Positions 9,291-18,601 of a DNA stretch of 64,000 nt are shown piece by piece (positions within the stretch are counted from its first letter, which is position 1; every line of letters starts with the position of its first letter). The notes under the pieces were generated by a model. It was given only the letters and a program-made list of their open reading frames with translations. It was not told where the DNA came from and searched no databases. Made by a program: the position numbers and the translations under genes. The stretch comes from Halobacillus sp. Marseille-Q1614. Its GTDB lineage: Bacteria > Bacillota > Bacilli > Bacillales > Halobacillaceae. Location of the stretch: the NCBI RefSeq assembly GCF_902809865.1, contig NZ_CADDWH010000001.1, positions 2,852,001 through 2,916,000 on the forward strand, given 5' to 3'.

Positions 9291-9367
9291 TTATGAGCAT
9301 TACTATTAAAAATAACATAACTAAAAAAATAAAAGCAGACCGTTAAGCCTGCCTGCATGTCGTACCT

Positions 9368-10423
9368 TTATTTTACGGAGTAGCCATTTACGGAATTGGC
9401 CACAGCTATGAGCTCTTCCTGGGTTAATTCATTACTGGCCACATGGTAAGTTGTTTGGTTCTTCGTCCATTCAAGCTTTTGATTAGAAAGAGCACCTACA
9501 GATCCGTCAGCTAACTGAACGAGCTCGCCATTAACCGCAACCGTTTCTCTTGCACTTGCCGGCTGAGTCGTCGCAGACTCCTGAATGACGGTAAAGTCTT
9601 TTTCTCCTTTATACGTCATAATGGTTCTTGCACCATTCTCTGTCGCCACTTTCTGTTCATCAAAGAGACTGGATCCAAATGTTTCCTCAGGATAAAGAAC
9701 TTCCGCTTCCGCTGATTCTTCCGCCGGCTGCTCTGGTTCTGCCGGGTCTTCTTCAGCTGCATTTACGGCTGTATCTTCCGTTTGGCTCATCGCCATATTT
9801 TCATCAACATCGAAGTCGGTTTCCTTAAAGGAATCATCCTGCGCGAAGTTGGAAAACTGCACTTCTACTAAGGAGGTCATGTCTTTATCTAACACTTTCA
9901 CCATTACAGGAGCATATGTCTTTTTATCAAAATAAATCTCTTGAAAAGGCAGGGATTGATTGTTCTGATAGTTGGTTTTCGTTTTAAAGACGTAATGGTT
10001 ATCAGTTGAGTTAAACTCAGCCTCACTGTCTGCTTTAATGTCTCTAATGAGTGAGTTGAGCAAGTAAGGCTGGCTTGTGTTCTCCGGCCAATCGCTCTGG
10101 AACTTAAAGCTCTTATTGAGCGCAGGTGTCAGTACGAATACACCGCTGTTATTTTTCAAGATAATTTGGCTGCCTTTTTCATCTCGATCACTGGCAAGCT
10201 CGACTTTATAAAAGTCTTTCTTTTTATGGGAGATCTGAATTTGATACTTCTGGTCTTCCTTGCCGGTTTTCATCGTCATCGTGGCATCTGTCTTATAACC
10301 GGCCATCTCCGCCTGCTGGTCTTCGAGTTTTTTCACGACGTCTTCTTTCGACTGCTCTCCACAAGCGCTGAGAACAAGAAGGGCCGCCATGATCATAAAG
10401 AAAAGGATCGGGAAACGCTTCAT
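9368..10423 (-). CDS. LolA-like outer-membrane-sorting-family lipoprotein (YdcC type)
   Basis: 351 residues. A lipoprotein signal peptide (about 1-21) ends in the lipobox LSAC, so the protein is anchored to the outer face of the membrane. Residues 25-205 resemble the LolA/LolB-like fold (repeated strands, QIQISHKKKDFYKVE). They are followed by a very acidic linker (about 210-245, rich in E, P and A) and a C-terminal DUF4367-like segment ending in SVNGYSVK. Position between alr and acpS matches ydcC. The substrate is unknown; the acidic linker would suit a salt-adapted organism. Confidence 0.8.
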   Translation of the reverse strand: MKRFPILFFMIMAALLVLSACGEQSKEDVVKKLEDQQAEMAGYKTDATMTMKTGKEDQKYQIQISHKKKDFYKVELASDRDEKGSQIILKNNSGVFVLTPALNKSFKFQSDWPENTSQPYLLNSLIRDIKADSEAEFNSTDNHYVFKTKTNYQNNQSLPFQEIYFDKKTYAPVMVKVLDKDMTSLVEVQFSNFAQDDSFKETDFDVDENMAMSQTEDTAVNAAEEDPAEPEQPAEESAEAEVLYPEETFGSSLFDEQKVATENGARTIMTYKGEKDFTVIQESATTQPASARETVAVNGELVQLADGSVGALSNQKLEWTKNQTTYHVASNELTQEELIAVANSVNGYSVK

Positions 10424-10485
10424 CTTGATTTCAACTCCTTTGTCTCTTCCTTGAGGACAAAGGGAACGTTCACCAAATGGATGTT

Positions 10486-11982
10486 TTAAGAAAATGCACG
10501 AAAGGTCTGGGATAACCCCTCAATCAGATCGCCAGCCAGAAGCCCCCTTGTAGAATGCTCACCGGCTGTCAACATCTCCGCGGTAAACCCGTGGATGACA
10601 CAGCCATTGGCTAGAGCATCAAACACAGAATCAGACTGAAGGATAAGAGCCAGCAGTACTCCTGAGAGGACATCACCGCTTCCTCCTTTTGCCAGGCCGT
10701 CATTTCCTGACGTATCGACCCGCTGTCTGCCGTCAGGGGCTGTGATAATTGTATTTGGCCCTTTCAGCACAACGTAAACACCGTAACGGCAGGCAAAATC
10801 TCGGCTGATGGAAAAAGGTGAAGCTAAAATCTCAGGAATCGAGCGGCCGGTTAAGTGGGCGAACTCCCCTGGGTGCGGCGTTACAACGATCGGACGGTCC
10901 GGACCAGGCATCGTTCCTAACTTTTCTTTTAGATGGTAGAGGCCGTCTGCATCAATAAGCAAAGGGCCGTCTGTCCCATTAAGCAGCTCGTCTAATAAAA
11001 AGGAACTCTTTTCCTCTCTGCCGATTCCCATACCGAAAGCTGCTCCGTCAAACCCGGAAAAGTCCATGGCCTCCCCACCGTCTGCCAGAGGAAAGTACAT
11101 AGCCTCCTGGACAAATGAGGTGACGAGCGGGACGGCGTTTTTGGGCGTTGCGATAGTTAATAAGCCAATCCCGCTTCTCAAAGCCGCTCGTGCCGTCATC
11201 GCAATCGATCCAGGCATATGAAAGGCTCCGCCTACGGCTAATCCTTTGCCGTGACTGCCTTTATGAGATAAAGCTTGTCTGTCAGGCAAAGTCGATTTGA
11301 CGTTTTCCACCTGCCAATGGCTGCGTTTTGGATCGGAAAGAATCGAAGAAGGCAGACCGATCTCTACTATGCTCCACTCACCATAAAAAGGGCTTGTATG
11401 CTCTAAGAAGACGCTTTGTTTCGGAGCCGCGATGATGACGGTAAAATCTGCTTGAATACCATCAAATTCGGTCACTCCTTCATCAGCAGGCACACCGCTT
11501 GGAATATCCACGGCGATCGTATAGGCTTCATGCTCATTTACGAGCGGAATGATTTCATCAAACGGAGGGCGGAGTTTTCCTTTTACACCAATCCCTAACA
11601 TCGAATCAATCACAATATCGGCCTCACGCAGGGCTGTCTTCCATGACTGAACATCTTCGAGATGCTGGACTGTATACCCGGAATGGACAAACAGTTCCTT
11701 ATGAACGAGGGCATCTCCTTTGATTTTCTCATTAGGTACAACCTGCCAGGCCTGTACACGATAGCCACGATTGAGCAGGGTACGGGCAATTACAAAGCCG
11801 TCACCTCCGTTATTCCCTCCGCCAATTAAGACCATCACCCGATCACCCGGCTGAAGCTTTCGTTCCAAGTCACTGCACACCGCACGTCCAGCATTTTCCA
11901 TCAGCATCGCCCCCGGCATTCCAGCTGACTCTATTGCTAAACGATCCCACTCGTACATTTCCTGCGCGGTCACAATATCCAT
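10486..11982 (-). CDS. nnr: Bifunctional NAD(P)H-hydrate epimerase / ADP-dependent dehydratase
   Basis: 498 residues, a fusion of two repair enzymes. The N-terminal YjeF_N domain (about 1-215) epimerises damaged NAD(P)HX; GGGNNGGDGFVIARTL marks it. The C-terminal YjeF_C/CARKD domain (about 230-495) dehydrates S-NAD(P)HX back to NAD(P)H using ADP; VTPHPGEFAHLTG and GNDGLAKGGSGDVLSG are its signature. B. subtilis has the dehydratase alone (YxkO), but the fused form is common in bacteria. It lies between the YdcC-like lipoprotein and acpS, in the same direction. Confidence 0.94.
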   Translation of the reverse strand: MDIVTAQEMYEWDRLAIESAGMPGAMLMENAGRAVCSDLERKLQPGDRVMVLIGGGNNGGDGFVIARTLLNRGYRVQAWQVVPNEKIKGDALVHKELFVHSGYTVQHLEDVQSWKTALREADIVIDSMLGIGVKGKLRPPFDEIIPLVNEHEAYTIAVDIPSGVPADEGVTEFDGIQADFTVIIAAPKQSVFLEHTSPFYGEWSIVEIGLPSSILSDPKRSHWQVENVKSTLPDRQALSHKGSHGKGLAVGGAFHMPGSIAMTARAALRSGIGLLTIATPKNAVPLVTSFVQEAMYFPLADGGEAMDFSGFDGAAFGMGIGREEKSSFLLDELLNGTDGPLLIDADGLYHLKEKLGTMPGPDRPIVVTPHPGEFAHLTGRSIPEILASPFSISRDFACRYGVYVVLKGPNTIITAPDGRQRVDTSGNDGLAKGGSGDVLSGVLLALILQSDSVFDALANGCVIHGFTAEMLTAGEHSTRGLLAGDLIEGLSQTFRAFS

Positions 11983-12039
11983 TCGTTCCCTCCTACCCGC
12001 ATTACCATGCTATGAATAAATGTATGTAAATATGTCCAT

Positions 12040-12396
12040 TCACACTTCCTCAAGGATGACTTGGGCAATCGCCTGGTGCTGGCTGTGAGAAATAGCGATC
12101 CAGATATTATAACTCTCATAGCCATTCACTTTCATCTGTGGCGCTCCATTTGAATCCGGAAGTATTTCTATATCGTGAAAGCTTAAGCGCCCGATGCCAG
12201 TCCCGGCGGCTTTAGAAAAAGCTTCTTTCGCAGCAAAACGCCCCGCGAAAAATTCAATTTGCCGCTGCCCTTTTAACTTATTAAAAAATTGCTGTTCATT
12301 GTCAGTTAAAATTCGTTGAACCATACGTGGATTTCGACTTATACTTTGATTAATACGCTCAAGGTCGATCAAATCCACACCAATCCCTTTAATCAT
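12040..12396 (-). CDS. acpS: Holo-[acyl-carrier-protein] synthase
   Basis: 118 residues, the usual AcpS size. It transfers 4'-phosphopantetheine from CoA to ACP in fatty acid synthesis. Mg-binding residues D8 (GIGVDLIDLERI) and E58 (RFAAKEAFSKA) are present. It is transcribed divergently from the rhomboid gene. A SigB-like promoter lies 35-60 bases upstream (12431-12456). Confidence 0.96.
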   Translation of the reverse strand: MIKGIGVDLIDLERINQSISRNPRMVQRILTDNEQQFFNKLKGQRQIEFFAGRFAAKEAFSKAAGTGIGRLSFHDIEILPDSNGAPQMKVNGYESYNIWIAISHSQHQAIAQVILEEV

Positions 12397-12430
12397 CTTT
12401 TCATCTTCCTTTTCGTAAGTTGTTTGTAGT

Positions 12431-12456
12431 ATACCCGATCTTTTCCTTTGTTAAAA
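12431..12456 (-). promoter_or_regulatory. Possible SigB promoter before acpS
   Basis: Minus strand TTTTAA (12451-12456), 14-base spacer, GGGTAT (12431-12436): 5/6 and 6/6 against the SigB consensus. Confidence 0.45.
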
Positions 12457-12521
12457 AAGAATACTAGATTAGAAATTCGATTATAGTAGATATAGAATAC
12501 GTTAAAAAGGAGAGCCCGCTA

Positions 12522-13286
12522 ATGTTTGTGCGTACGGAAAGCTTTCAGGAATTCTTGAAATTTTACCCGATTGTTTCGGCTCTGGTCGCCATCCACCTTG
12601 GGTTATGGCTGTTCATTGATGTTTTTCAGCTGGGGCCTGCGCTGGAATTTTACCGCTTCGGCATCGGAAATAATTATTTAGTAGGACAGGGAGAATACTG
12701 GAGAATCATTACGCCTATCTTTTTGCACGCCGGATTTACCCACGCGCTGTTTAATTCATTTTCACTTGTATTGTTCGGTCCAGCACTGGAGCAAATGCTC
12801 GGCAAAGTTAAGTTCATTCTCATGTATATAGCAGCCGGAGCGTTTGGAAATATCGGAACTTACCTGATTGCCCCGAATGAATTTTATCTTCACTTAGGAG
12901 CTTCAGGAGCAATTTTCGGCCTTTTTGGTGTCTACCTCTATATGTACTTCAACAGAAAAGAACTGCTCGGCCCGGCCAATTCCCAAATCGTTATGGTGAT
13001 TTTAATACTAGGCCTGTTTATGACGTTCACACGCTCAGGCATCAATGTATGGGCTCACCTATTCGGCCTGATTGGAGGCTTTGCGCTAGCGCCGCCTCTT
13101 CTTAAAGGAGCACGTCCGTTTTCTATTTGGCAAAACCGGGCGAAGCATTCAAAAGCCGCCAGCGGCGACATCGCGTTTAATCCGAACCGCTGGAAGCGAA
13201 AGCAGACGTTTAAAACGTACGGTAAGTATATTTTCTGGGGAGCGATTCTCTTTCTCGCCGCATTAGCTTTGTTTGGACGCTTGTAA
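12522..13286 (+). CDS. Rhomboid-family intramembrane serine protease (YdcA type)
   Basis: 254 residues with about six membrane segments. Rhomboids cleave substrates within the membrane. The catalytic dyad is S128 in LGASGAIFG and H179 in VWAHLFGLIGG; HALFNSF (N78) supplies the oxyanion asparagine. The C-terminal tail (about 200-235) is basic and cytosolic. It is divergent from acpS; B. subtilis ydcA occupies the same place. AAGGAG precedes ATG 12522. Confidence 0.92.
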   Translation: MFVRTESFQEFLKFYPIVSALVAIHLGLWLFIDVFQLGPALEFYRFGIGNNYLVGQGEYWRIITPIFLHAGFTHALFNSFSLVLFGPALEQMLGKVKFILMYIAAGAFGNIGTYLIAPNEFYLHLGASGAIFGLFGVYLYMYFNRKELLGPANSQIVMVILILGLFMTFTRSGINVWAHLFGLIGGFALAPPLLKGARPFSIWQNRAKHSKAASGDIAFNPNRWKRKQTFKTYGKYIFWGAILFLAALALFGRL

Positions 13287-13359
13287 TTTGGTGGTCAGGC
13301 GCTAAAAAGCAGCTCGCTTTTAAGCGGCCCCAAACGATGTGGCATTTCATAAAGGTTCA

Positions 13360-13403
13360 AAAAAAATCCCTTGGAGAAAACGAATCTTCTCCGAGGGATT
13401 TTA
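13360..13403. terminator. Bidirectional terminator between rhomboid and cshA
   Basis: AAATCCCTTGGAGAA pairs with TTCTCCGAGGGATTT, with A/T runs on both sides; it serves both converging genes. Just before it, 13286-13325 carries a short fragment related to repeat family B. Confidence 0.85.
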
Positions 13404-13413
13404 TTATCTCTTA

Positions 13414-14877
13414 TTAGTTAGAGCTGCGGTTTTTTTGGAAACTTCTGTTGCTCTTCCCTTTGAAATTACGAGATTTCTGCTTGTTAAATGGACGCTTGCC
13501 TTCTTTACGGTAAGGCTTCTTGCTGCCCTTGCCTTTACCACTGCGCTGAGCACCTTTTACACTGATCGGCTGAACAGAGCTTAAACGGACAGGCACTTCA
13601 CTGCGCTCTTTCGTCATCAGTTTAAGTGCTGCTGCTACGATCGTAGACGCATCATGCTGTTCCAGCAATTCATTAGCGGAATTCTGGAACTTGGAAAGGT
13701 CCTGTTTCTCCATCGTATCGACAAGATTTTCAACAGCTACCTGCTGCTGACCGCGGCGCGCTTCATCAGAAGAAGGTACGCTCATGCGCTCCACTTTCTT
13801 CTTCGTTAATTTTTCAATTAAATTAAGCTGCGCTTTTTCACGCGGTGTAACAAAGGAAATGGATTCCCCTTTACGTCCGGCACGGCCAGTACGTCCGATA
13901 CGGTGCACATAGCTTTCAGGATCCTGCGGAATATCAAAGTTGTAAACGTGAGAAACGTCTGAGATATCAAGTCCACGGGCTGCAACGTCTGTTGCTACAA
14001 GGATTTCAATACGGCCTTTCTTAAATTTATTAAGAACGGACATACGCTTACCTTGCGTTAAGTCACCATGAATTCCTTCCGCACGAAAACCGCGGGCCTG
14101 CAATCCATCAGACAGCTCATCGACACGGCGCTTCGTACGGCCGAATACGATCGCTAAAGCTGGTGCGTGAATATCAAGAAGACGTGTAAGTGTATCGAAC
14201 TTATGTTTTTCAGGGATCTCTACATAATACTGTTCGATATTTTCTACTGTCATTTCTTTTGCTTTAACTTTAACTTCTTCCGGGCTCTTCATAAGGGTTG
14301 TTGCGATATTGCGGATTTCTTTCGGCATTGTCGCAGAGAAAAGCAGTGTTTGGCGATGCTCAGGCAATGCTTTTAGAATATCACGAATATCATCGATGAA
14401 TCCCATGTTCAGCATTTCGTCTGCTTCATCTAGTACTGCCGTGTGTACGTACTCAAGCTTAATCGTTTTGCGGCGGATGTGATCAAGTAAACGACCTGGT
14501 GTCGCCACAACAATGTGATTATCTTTCAGTGCACGGATTTGGCGATCCATGTTAGACCCGCCATAAATAGGAAGGGTGCGGATGCCTTTATTTTTACCAA
14601 GACGGTTGATTTCTTCGGCAACCTGAATCGCAAGCTCACGTGTAGGCGCTACGACAAGCCCTTGAACTTTCCGGATGTCTTTATCGATCTTTTCGATCAT
14701 TGGAATACCAAATGCTGCTGTTTTACCCGTACCTGTCTGCGCCTGGCCGATAACATCTTTACCTTGTAACCCAAGCGGAATTGTTTGCTCTTGAATCGGT
14801 GTGGTTTCTTCAAAGCCCATATTGTCTAAAGCTTTTAAAACGGGTTTTGATAAACCTAATGAATTGAATGTTGTCAC
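13414..14877 (-). CDS. cshA: DEAD-box RNA helicase CshA
   Basis: 487 residues from GTG 14877. It is the main DEAD-box helicase of bacilli, acting in cold adaptation, ribosome assembly and the RNA degradosome. The Q motif is [16 protein letters not shown], motif [10 protein letters not shown], motif [10 protein letters not shown], motif III SAT and motif [15 protein letters not shown]. The C-terminal tail (about 430-487) is basic and rich in K, R, N and F, typical for RNA binding. An in-frame ATG upstream has no ribosome site, while the GTG matches the family N-terminus; its AAGGAG is 12 bases away, rather far. A long leader precedes it. Confidence 0.95.
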   Translation of the reverse strand: MTTFNSLGLSKPVLKALDNMGFEETTPIQEQTIPLGLQGKDVIGQAQTGTGKTAAFGIPMIEKIDKDIRKVQGLVVAPTRELAIQVAEEINRLGKNKGIRTLPIYGGSNMDRQIRALKDNHIVVATPGRLLDHIRRKTIKLEYVHTAVLDEADEMLNMGFIDDIRDILKALPEHRQTLLFSATMPKEIRNIATTLMKSPEEVKVKAKEMTVENIEQYYVEIPEKHKFDTLTRLLDIHAPALAIVFGRTKRRVDELSDGLQARGFRAEGIHGDLTQGKRMSVLNKFKKGRIEILVATDVAARGLDISDVSHVYNFDIPQDPESYVHRIGRTGRAGRKGESISFVTPREKAQLNLIEKLTKKKVERMSVPSSDEARRGQQQVAVENLVDTMEKQDLSKFQNSANELLEQHDASTIVAAALKLMTKERSEVPVRLSSVQPISVKGAQRSGKGKGSKKPYRKEGKRPFNKQKSRNFKGKSNRSFQKNRSSN

Positions 14878-15069
14878 TATAATTCCATACTCCTTTTTAT
14901 ATATAAAATGAAACTTCGTTCTCTTATATGGGCAGTTCATCGTATCATTGAGGGGATTCCGAGCCCTCCATTTATATGTTCCTCTTTAAGTTTCCACAGT
15001 ACCACTAAAGGAAAAGACTACCCCTGAAAGATCACGAAATCTTCTACCTCTATTATGATTAAGACATGT

Positions 15070-15109
15070 AAAAAAAGCCTCCAGTTCCTTCCGACTACGG
15101 AGAGGCTTC
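15070..15109 (-). terminator. Terminator-like hairpin in the cshA leader
   Basis: On the minus strand AAGCCTC pairs with GAGGCTT, with an inner TCCG/CGGA helix, followed by five further T. No minus-strand gene ends here; it lies about 190 bases upstream of cshA and downstream of a likely promoter, so it would interrupt the cshA transcript. Confidence 0.65.
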
Positions 15110-15159
15110 CAAGCACCTGCCTGATAGATTCATTCATCATAACACACATAGCATTATTA

Positions 15160-15188
15160 ATTCTACACATTTTTGTTATGCTTTTCAA
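15160..15188 (-). promoter_or_regulatory. Likely SigA promoter of cshA
   Basis: Minus strand TTGAAA (15183-15188), 17-base spacer, TAGAAT (15160-15165). It implies an untranslated leader of about 275 bases before GTG 14877. Confidence 0.5.
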
Positions 15189-15242
15189 ACCCATCAATGA
15201 TAAAATTAAGAAAGCCATTTAATTGTAGAGGGGGATGTTCCT

Positions 15243-16157
15243 ATGGAAAAACCTCCATTTCATCCATATATATTATTAATCATTGGTGTCATCTCTATTT
15301 CAACATCAGCTATTTTCGTCAAACTGGCAGGAGATGCGCCAGCTTCCATTACTGCTTTTTACCGGCTTTTTATTGCATTCGCTATATTAGCCCCCTATGT
15401 ACTGATGAAGCATATGAGAGATCTTGTGCAAATCGCCTGGAAAGACTGGGTGTTTGCAGCATTATCGGGAATCTTTCTGGCCCTGCATTTTATCATGTGG
15501 TTTGAATCGTTAAATTATACTTCTGTCGCAAGTTCTGTTGTATTAGTTTCGATGCAGCCCATTTTTGCATTTATCGGGACGTATTTATTTTATCATGAGA
15601 GATTTTCCGCAGGTGCTGTGCTCAGCATGCTGATCGCCATTACCGGAAGCGTCATCATCAGCTGGGGTGACTTCCAAATAAACGGGCTCGCCTTATGGGG
15701 AGACATGTTGGCCCTGCTTGGAGCGGTCACGGTAACCGGCTACTTTCTCGTCGGGCAGAATTTGCGAAAGCGTCTTTCCCTGACATCCTATACGTTTGTC
15801 GTCTACGGGGTGGCTGCTTTAATCCTTCTGCTTTATAACGTCGCTCTTCAAGTTCCTTTCACCGGGTATTCATCTGATCAGTGGATGATGTTCCTGGCAC
15901 TTGCGATCATACCCACTTTCTTCGGACACTCTTTATTCAACTGGTCGTTAAGGTGGGTAAGTGCTTCAAAAATTTCGATGAGTATTTTAATCGAACCGAT
16001 TGGAGCTTCTATATTGGCTTACTTTATACTTGATGAAATGATTTCGTCCTCCCAGTGGCTCGGCGGTTCTATCGTATTATTTGGACTTATGCTCTTCATT
16101 ATCAGCACGAAAAAAATGATGAAGCCAAAAATCACCCACCTTCCAAATAAAGAATAG
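15243..16157 (+). CDS. EamA/DMT-family transporter
   Basis: 304 residues with ten predicted membrane segments in two EamA repeats (about 10-140 and 155-290), the drug/metabolite transporter fold. The N-terminus (TSAIFVKLAGDAPASITAFYR) and the second repeat (EPIGASILAYFILDE) carry typical family motifs. The substrate cannot be told from sequence. AGGGGG lies before ATG 15243. The gene is alone, followed 58 bases later by the DegV gene in the same direction. Confidence 0.85.
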   Translation: MEKPPFHPYILLIIGVISISTSAIFVKLAGDAPASITAFYRLFIAFAILAPYVLMKHMRDLVQIAWKDWVFAALSGIFLALHFIMWFESLNYTSVASSVVLVSMQPIFAFIGTYLFYHERFSAGAVLSMLIAITGSVIISWGDFQINGLALWGDMLALLGAVTVTGYFLVGQNLRKRLSLTSYTFVVYGVAALILLLYNVALQVPFTGYSSDQWMMFLALAIIPTFFGHSLFNWSLRWVSASKISMSILIEPIGASILAYFILDEMISSSQWLGGSIVLFGLMLFIISTKKMMKPKITHLPNKE

Positions 16158-16215
16158 CCAGCAGCTTTGTTATACTGGTTCTAACAGATAAATACTCTTG
16201 AGAGCAGGTGAACAA

Positions 16216-17079
16216 ATGACGATTCAAATGATTATTGACGGTGGAGCTGATCTCCCGGATTCTATGATCGAACAGCATCAATTAAAGGTTGTTCCCCTTA
16301 ACATTCATTTTGGGGAAGAGCAGTACAAAACAGGAATAACTATGGATTTACCCGCTTTCTATAAAAAATTAAACAGAACCGACGTCTGGCCTACTTCATC
16401 CTCTCCAAGCCCGCAGGACTTTTATGAAAAGTACAAGGAAGTCCACCCTTCTGTACCTATACTGGTTCTCGCTTTAACACAAGGCTTAAGCTCCACTTAT
16501 AATAGTGCCGTGATCGGACGTAACATGCTGCTTGAAGAAGAGCCTGACCGCCCGATTGCCGTTTTAAATACAAAAACCGCTTCCTGCGGGATTGCATTGC
16601 TTGTGGATGAAGCCGCCCGTCAAATTGAGCGGGGAGCCGAGTTTTCACATATAGTGGCTCATATGGAAAAAAAGATCGAGCAGACGACGACCTTGTTTGT
16701 TTTAAAAACTCTCGAGAATGTTATACGCGGCGGGCGCCTTGACCGTGTCAAAGGAACAATTGCAAAGACCTTAAACATTAAGCTTCTCATGAAGGCTACC
16801 GATGACGAAGGTTCGATTGAAGTTACGGAAAAAGTACGGGGGAACAAAAAGGCCATCCGCCGGTTTATTGAGCAGATCGGTGAATATACTCATCAGTTTG
16901 AAGACAAGGTGATCGCTTTATCTCACAGCAACGATGAAGCTTACGGCCAAAAGGTTTTGAAATCCATTAAAGAAAAATATCCTTTTAAAGATTCAATATT
17001 TACAGAAACAGGGCCGCTCATTTCTACTTATGCTGGAGAAAGCGGACTCGTGATTGCTTTTTTCAGGGATGATTCTTAA
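16216..17079 (+). CDS. DegV-family fatty-acid-binding protein
   Basis: 287 residues. DegV (FakB-like) proteins bind a fatty acid and, with FakA kinase, feed exogenous fatty acids into phospholipid synthesis. The N-terminal lobe has the motif IIDGGADLPDSMI (D..ADLP) and the second part the TSSPSPQDF, LTQGLSSTYNSA and LENVIRGGRLDRVKG motifs. ATG 16216 has AGGTG 6 bases upstream; a TTG six codons earlier is less likely. No kinase gene is adjacent. Confidence 0.9.
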   Translation: MTIQMIIDGGADLPDSMIEQHQLKVVPLNIHFGEEQYKTGITMDLPAFYKKLNRTDVWPTSSSPSPQDFYEKYKEVHPSVPILVLALTQGLSSTYNSAVIGRNMLLEEEPDRPIAVLNTKTASCGIALLVDEAARQIERGAEFSHIVAHMEKKIEQTTTLFVLKTLENVIRGGRLDRVKGTIAKTLNIKLLMKATDDEGSIEVTEKVRGNKKAIRRFIEQIGEYTHQFEDKVIALSHSNDEAYGQKVLKSIKEKYPFKDSIFTETGPLISTYAGESGLVIAFFRDDS

Positions 17080-17112
17080 TTAATAGTTGTTGAACACGAA
17101 ACTGTGGACTTC

Positions 17113-17217
17113 ACAGAAAACGCAAGGGGTTCTACGAGACTCCTGCTTAAAGAACGGGGGGCCACGAGCGAAGAGGCTTGACCGTTCGTCTGCGGAAGGT
17201 AAGCAGGACTCCCTTTT
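17113..17217. repeat. Dispersed palindromic repeat, family A copy 2
   Basis: Carries CGAGACTCCTGCTTAAAGAA, CACGAGCGAAGAGGCTTGAC and GTTCGTCTGCGGAA in family order. It lies between the DegV gene and the following terminator. Confidence 0.8.
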
Positions 17218-17274
17218 AGTATTAAAAACTAAATAAACATATTGTTTTAGCAAGACCCTGTTTTAAAGCACCCT

Positions 17275-17315
17275 AAAAAGCCCAAGAGCTGTTTAACAGC
17301 TCTTGGGCTTTTTTA
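17275..17315. terminator. Bidirectional terminator
   Basis: AAAAAGCCCAAGAGCTGTT pairs perfectly with AACAGCTCTTGGGCTTTTT; it serves the DegV gene and the converging MFS gene, whose stop codon it touches. Confidence 0.9.
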
Positions 17316-18584
17316 ATGGTAATCTTTATAATTCGGTTGAGGAGAAAGCAGCGCTAACACAGCGGCTGTTAAAGGAAATAGAATGGTTAATAAAATAACC
17401 TCCTGATATCCTCCAAGCCAGTCATAAAAGATACCAAACGGCAGAGGTCCGAGCGCAGAGCCAGTGACCATTACTGTTTGAGCGAGCCCTTTAATGCTCC
17501 CTAAGTGCTGACGCCCGAAGTAATTTGGCCAGACGATATTTAATACGATACGTTCAAACCCGTTTACGATTCCCCAGACTATTCCAAATCCAATAGCAAG
17601 CCACCAGGAATTCGAAAAAAATAAAACGAGCAGTGTGGCTATATGGCCAAAGAAAGTAATTGCTAATATGTAGTGCACTTTTACCCTGTCGACTAAATAA
17701 CCGACCACAAACGTAACCGGAAAACCAACGATCGCCATTAAAGCTAGTACTGTCGCGGCGGTTCCTGTACCCAGTCCTTTAATCTCCATAATAGAAACAA
17801 GGTGAAAGGTAACAGCTGTATTAACGAGGGCCGGCACGATCACACAAAAGAGAATAAACCAGAATGCACGGGTCTTCATCGCTTCTTTCAGCGTCCAGCT
17901 GATTTCATTAACCTCAATATGTGGTTCCGCTTCCTCAATTCCCGCCCGCTTTATTATCCCATCCGGAACCTCTCCTATATCTTCAGGCTGATTACGGACG
18001 AACATATAGGCCAGAGGTACAAATAAGCAGAGGAGGACCGTCCCATATATCCCCCAGGTCATTCTCCATCCTGCCTCTTCAATTAAAAAAGCATTTAACG
18101 GAGGAAATAAAGCAGAACTGGTGAATCCTCCAATGGCCATAACGCTTAACGCTCTGCCGCGCTTATGAATAAACCACTGTGGAACAAGCGTATTTGGTAT
18201 TAATGTCATGGATCCCTGACCTAACAAACGAATGAGAAAGAAGCCTACAAACATCATAATAGGTCCCATTATTAAAGCATTCCAAAACAGGGCCAGTGCA
18301 AGCAGGCCTCCTACCGCCGCCATCATGATCCGCTGCCCTAACCGGTCAATCACGCGGCCGACAAGAAACAAAGTGAAACCGGCCAAGAGGGTAGCCGTAG
18401 AATATAACCCGGAAACGAGTGATCGGGAATATTCAAAATCCTCTATATAGTAATCAATAAATATTGAAATTGAATAGGTCTGACCCGGCCCTGAAAAGAA
18501 AACACTAAGGCCGGCCACCATGACGATGACCCACCCATAGTAAAATCGTGTATGTATAGGAGCCTGTCCCGACTTTTTATTCAA
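17313..18584 (-). CDS. Major facilitator superfamily transporter (OFA/monocarboxylate-like)
   Basis: 423 residues, 12 predicted membrane segments, and the opening FYYGWVIVMVAGLSVFFSGPGQTYSISIF typical of the OFA and monocarboxylate porter group. The intracellular loop motif GRVIDRLGQR sits between helices 2 and 3 and GYLVDRVKVH in the second half; a hydrophilic loop (about 205-235) divides the halves. Substrate unknown, perhaps an organic acid. The start ATG 18584 lies 17 bases downstream of the esterase gene end in the other reading order, so the two may be co-transcribed with the esterase first. Confidence 0.85.
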   Translation of the reverse strand: MNKKSGQAPIHTRFYYGWVIVMVAGLSVFFSGPGQTYSISIFIDYYIEDFEYSRSLVSGLYSTATLLAGFTLFLVGRVIDRLGQRIMMAAVGGLLALALFWNALIMGPIMMFVGFFLIRLLGQGSMTLIPNTLVPQWFIHKRGRALSVMAIGGFTSSALFPPLNAFLIEEAGWRMTWGIYGTVLLCLFVPLAYMFVRNQPEDIGEVPDGIIKRAGIEEAEPHIEVNEISWTLKEAMKTRAFWFILFCVIVPALVNTAVTFHLVSIMEIKGLGTGTAATVLALMAIVGFPVTFVVGYLVDRVKVHYILAITFFGHIATLLVLFFSNSWWLAIGFGIVWGIVNGFERIVLNIVWPNYFGRQHLGSIKGLAQTVMVTGSALGPLPFGIFYDWLGGYQEVILLTILFPLTAAVLALLSPQPNYKDYH

Positions 18585-18601
18585 GCGGACCTTCTCCTTT
18601 C

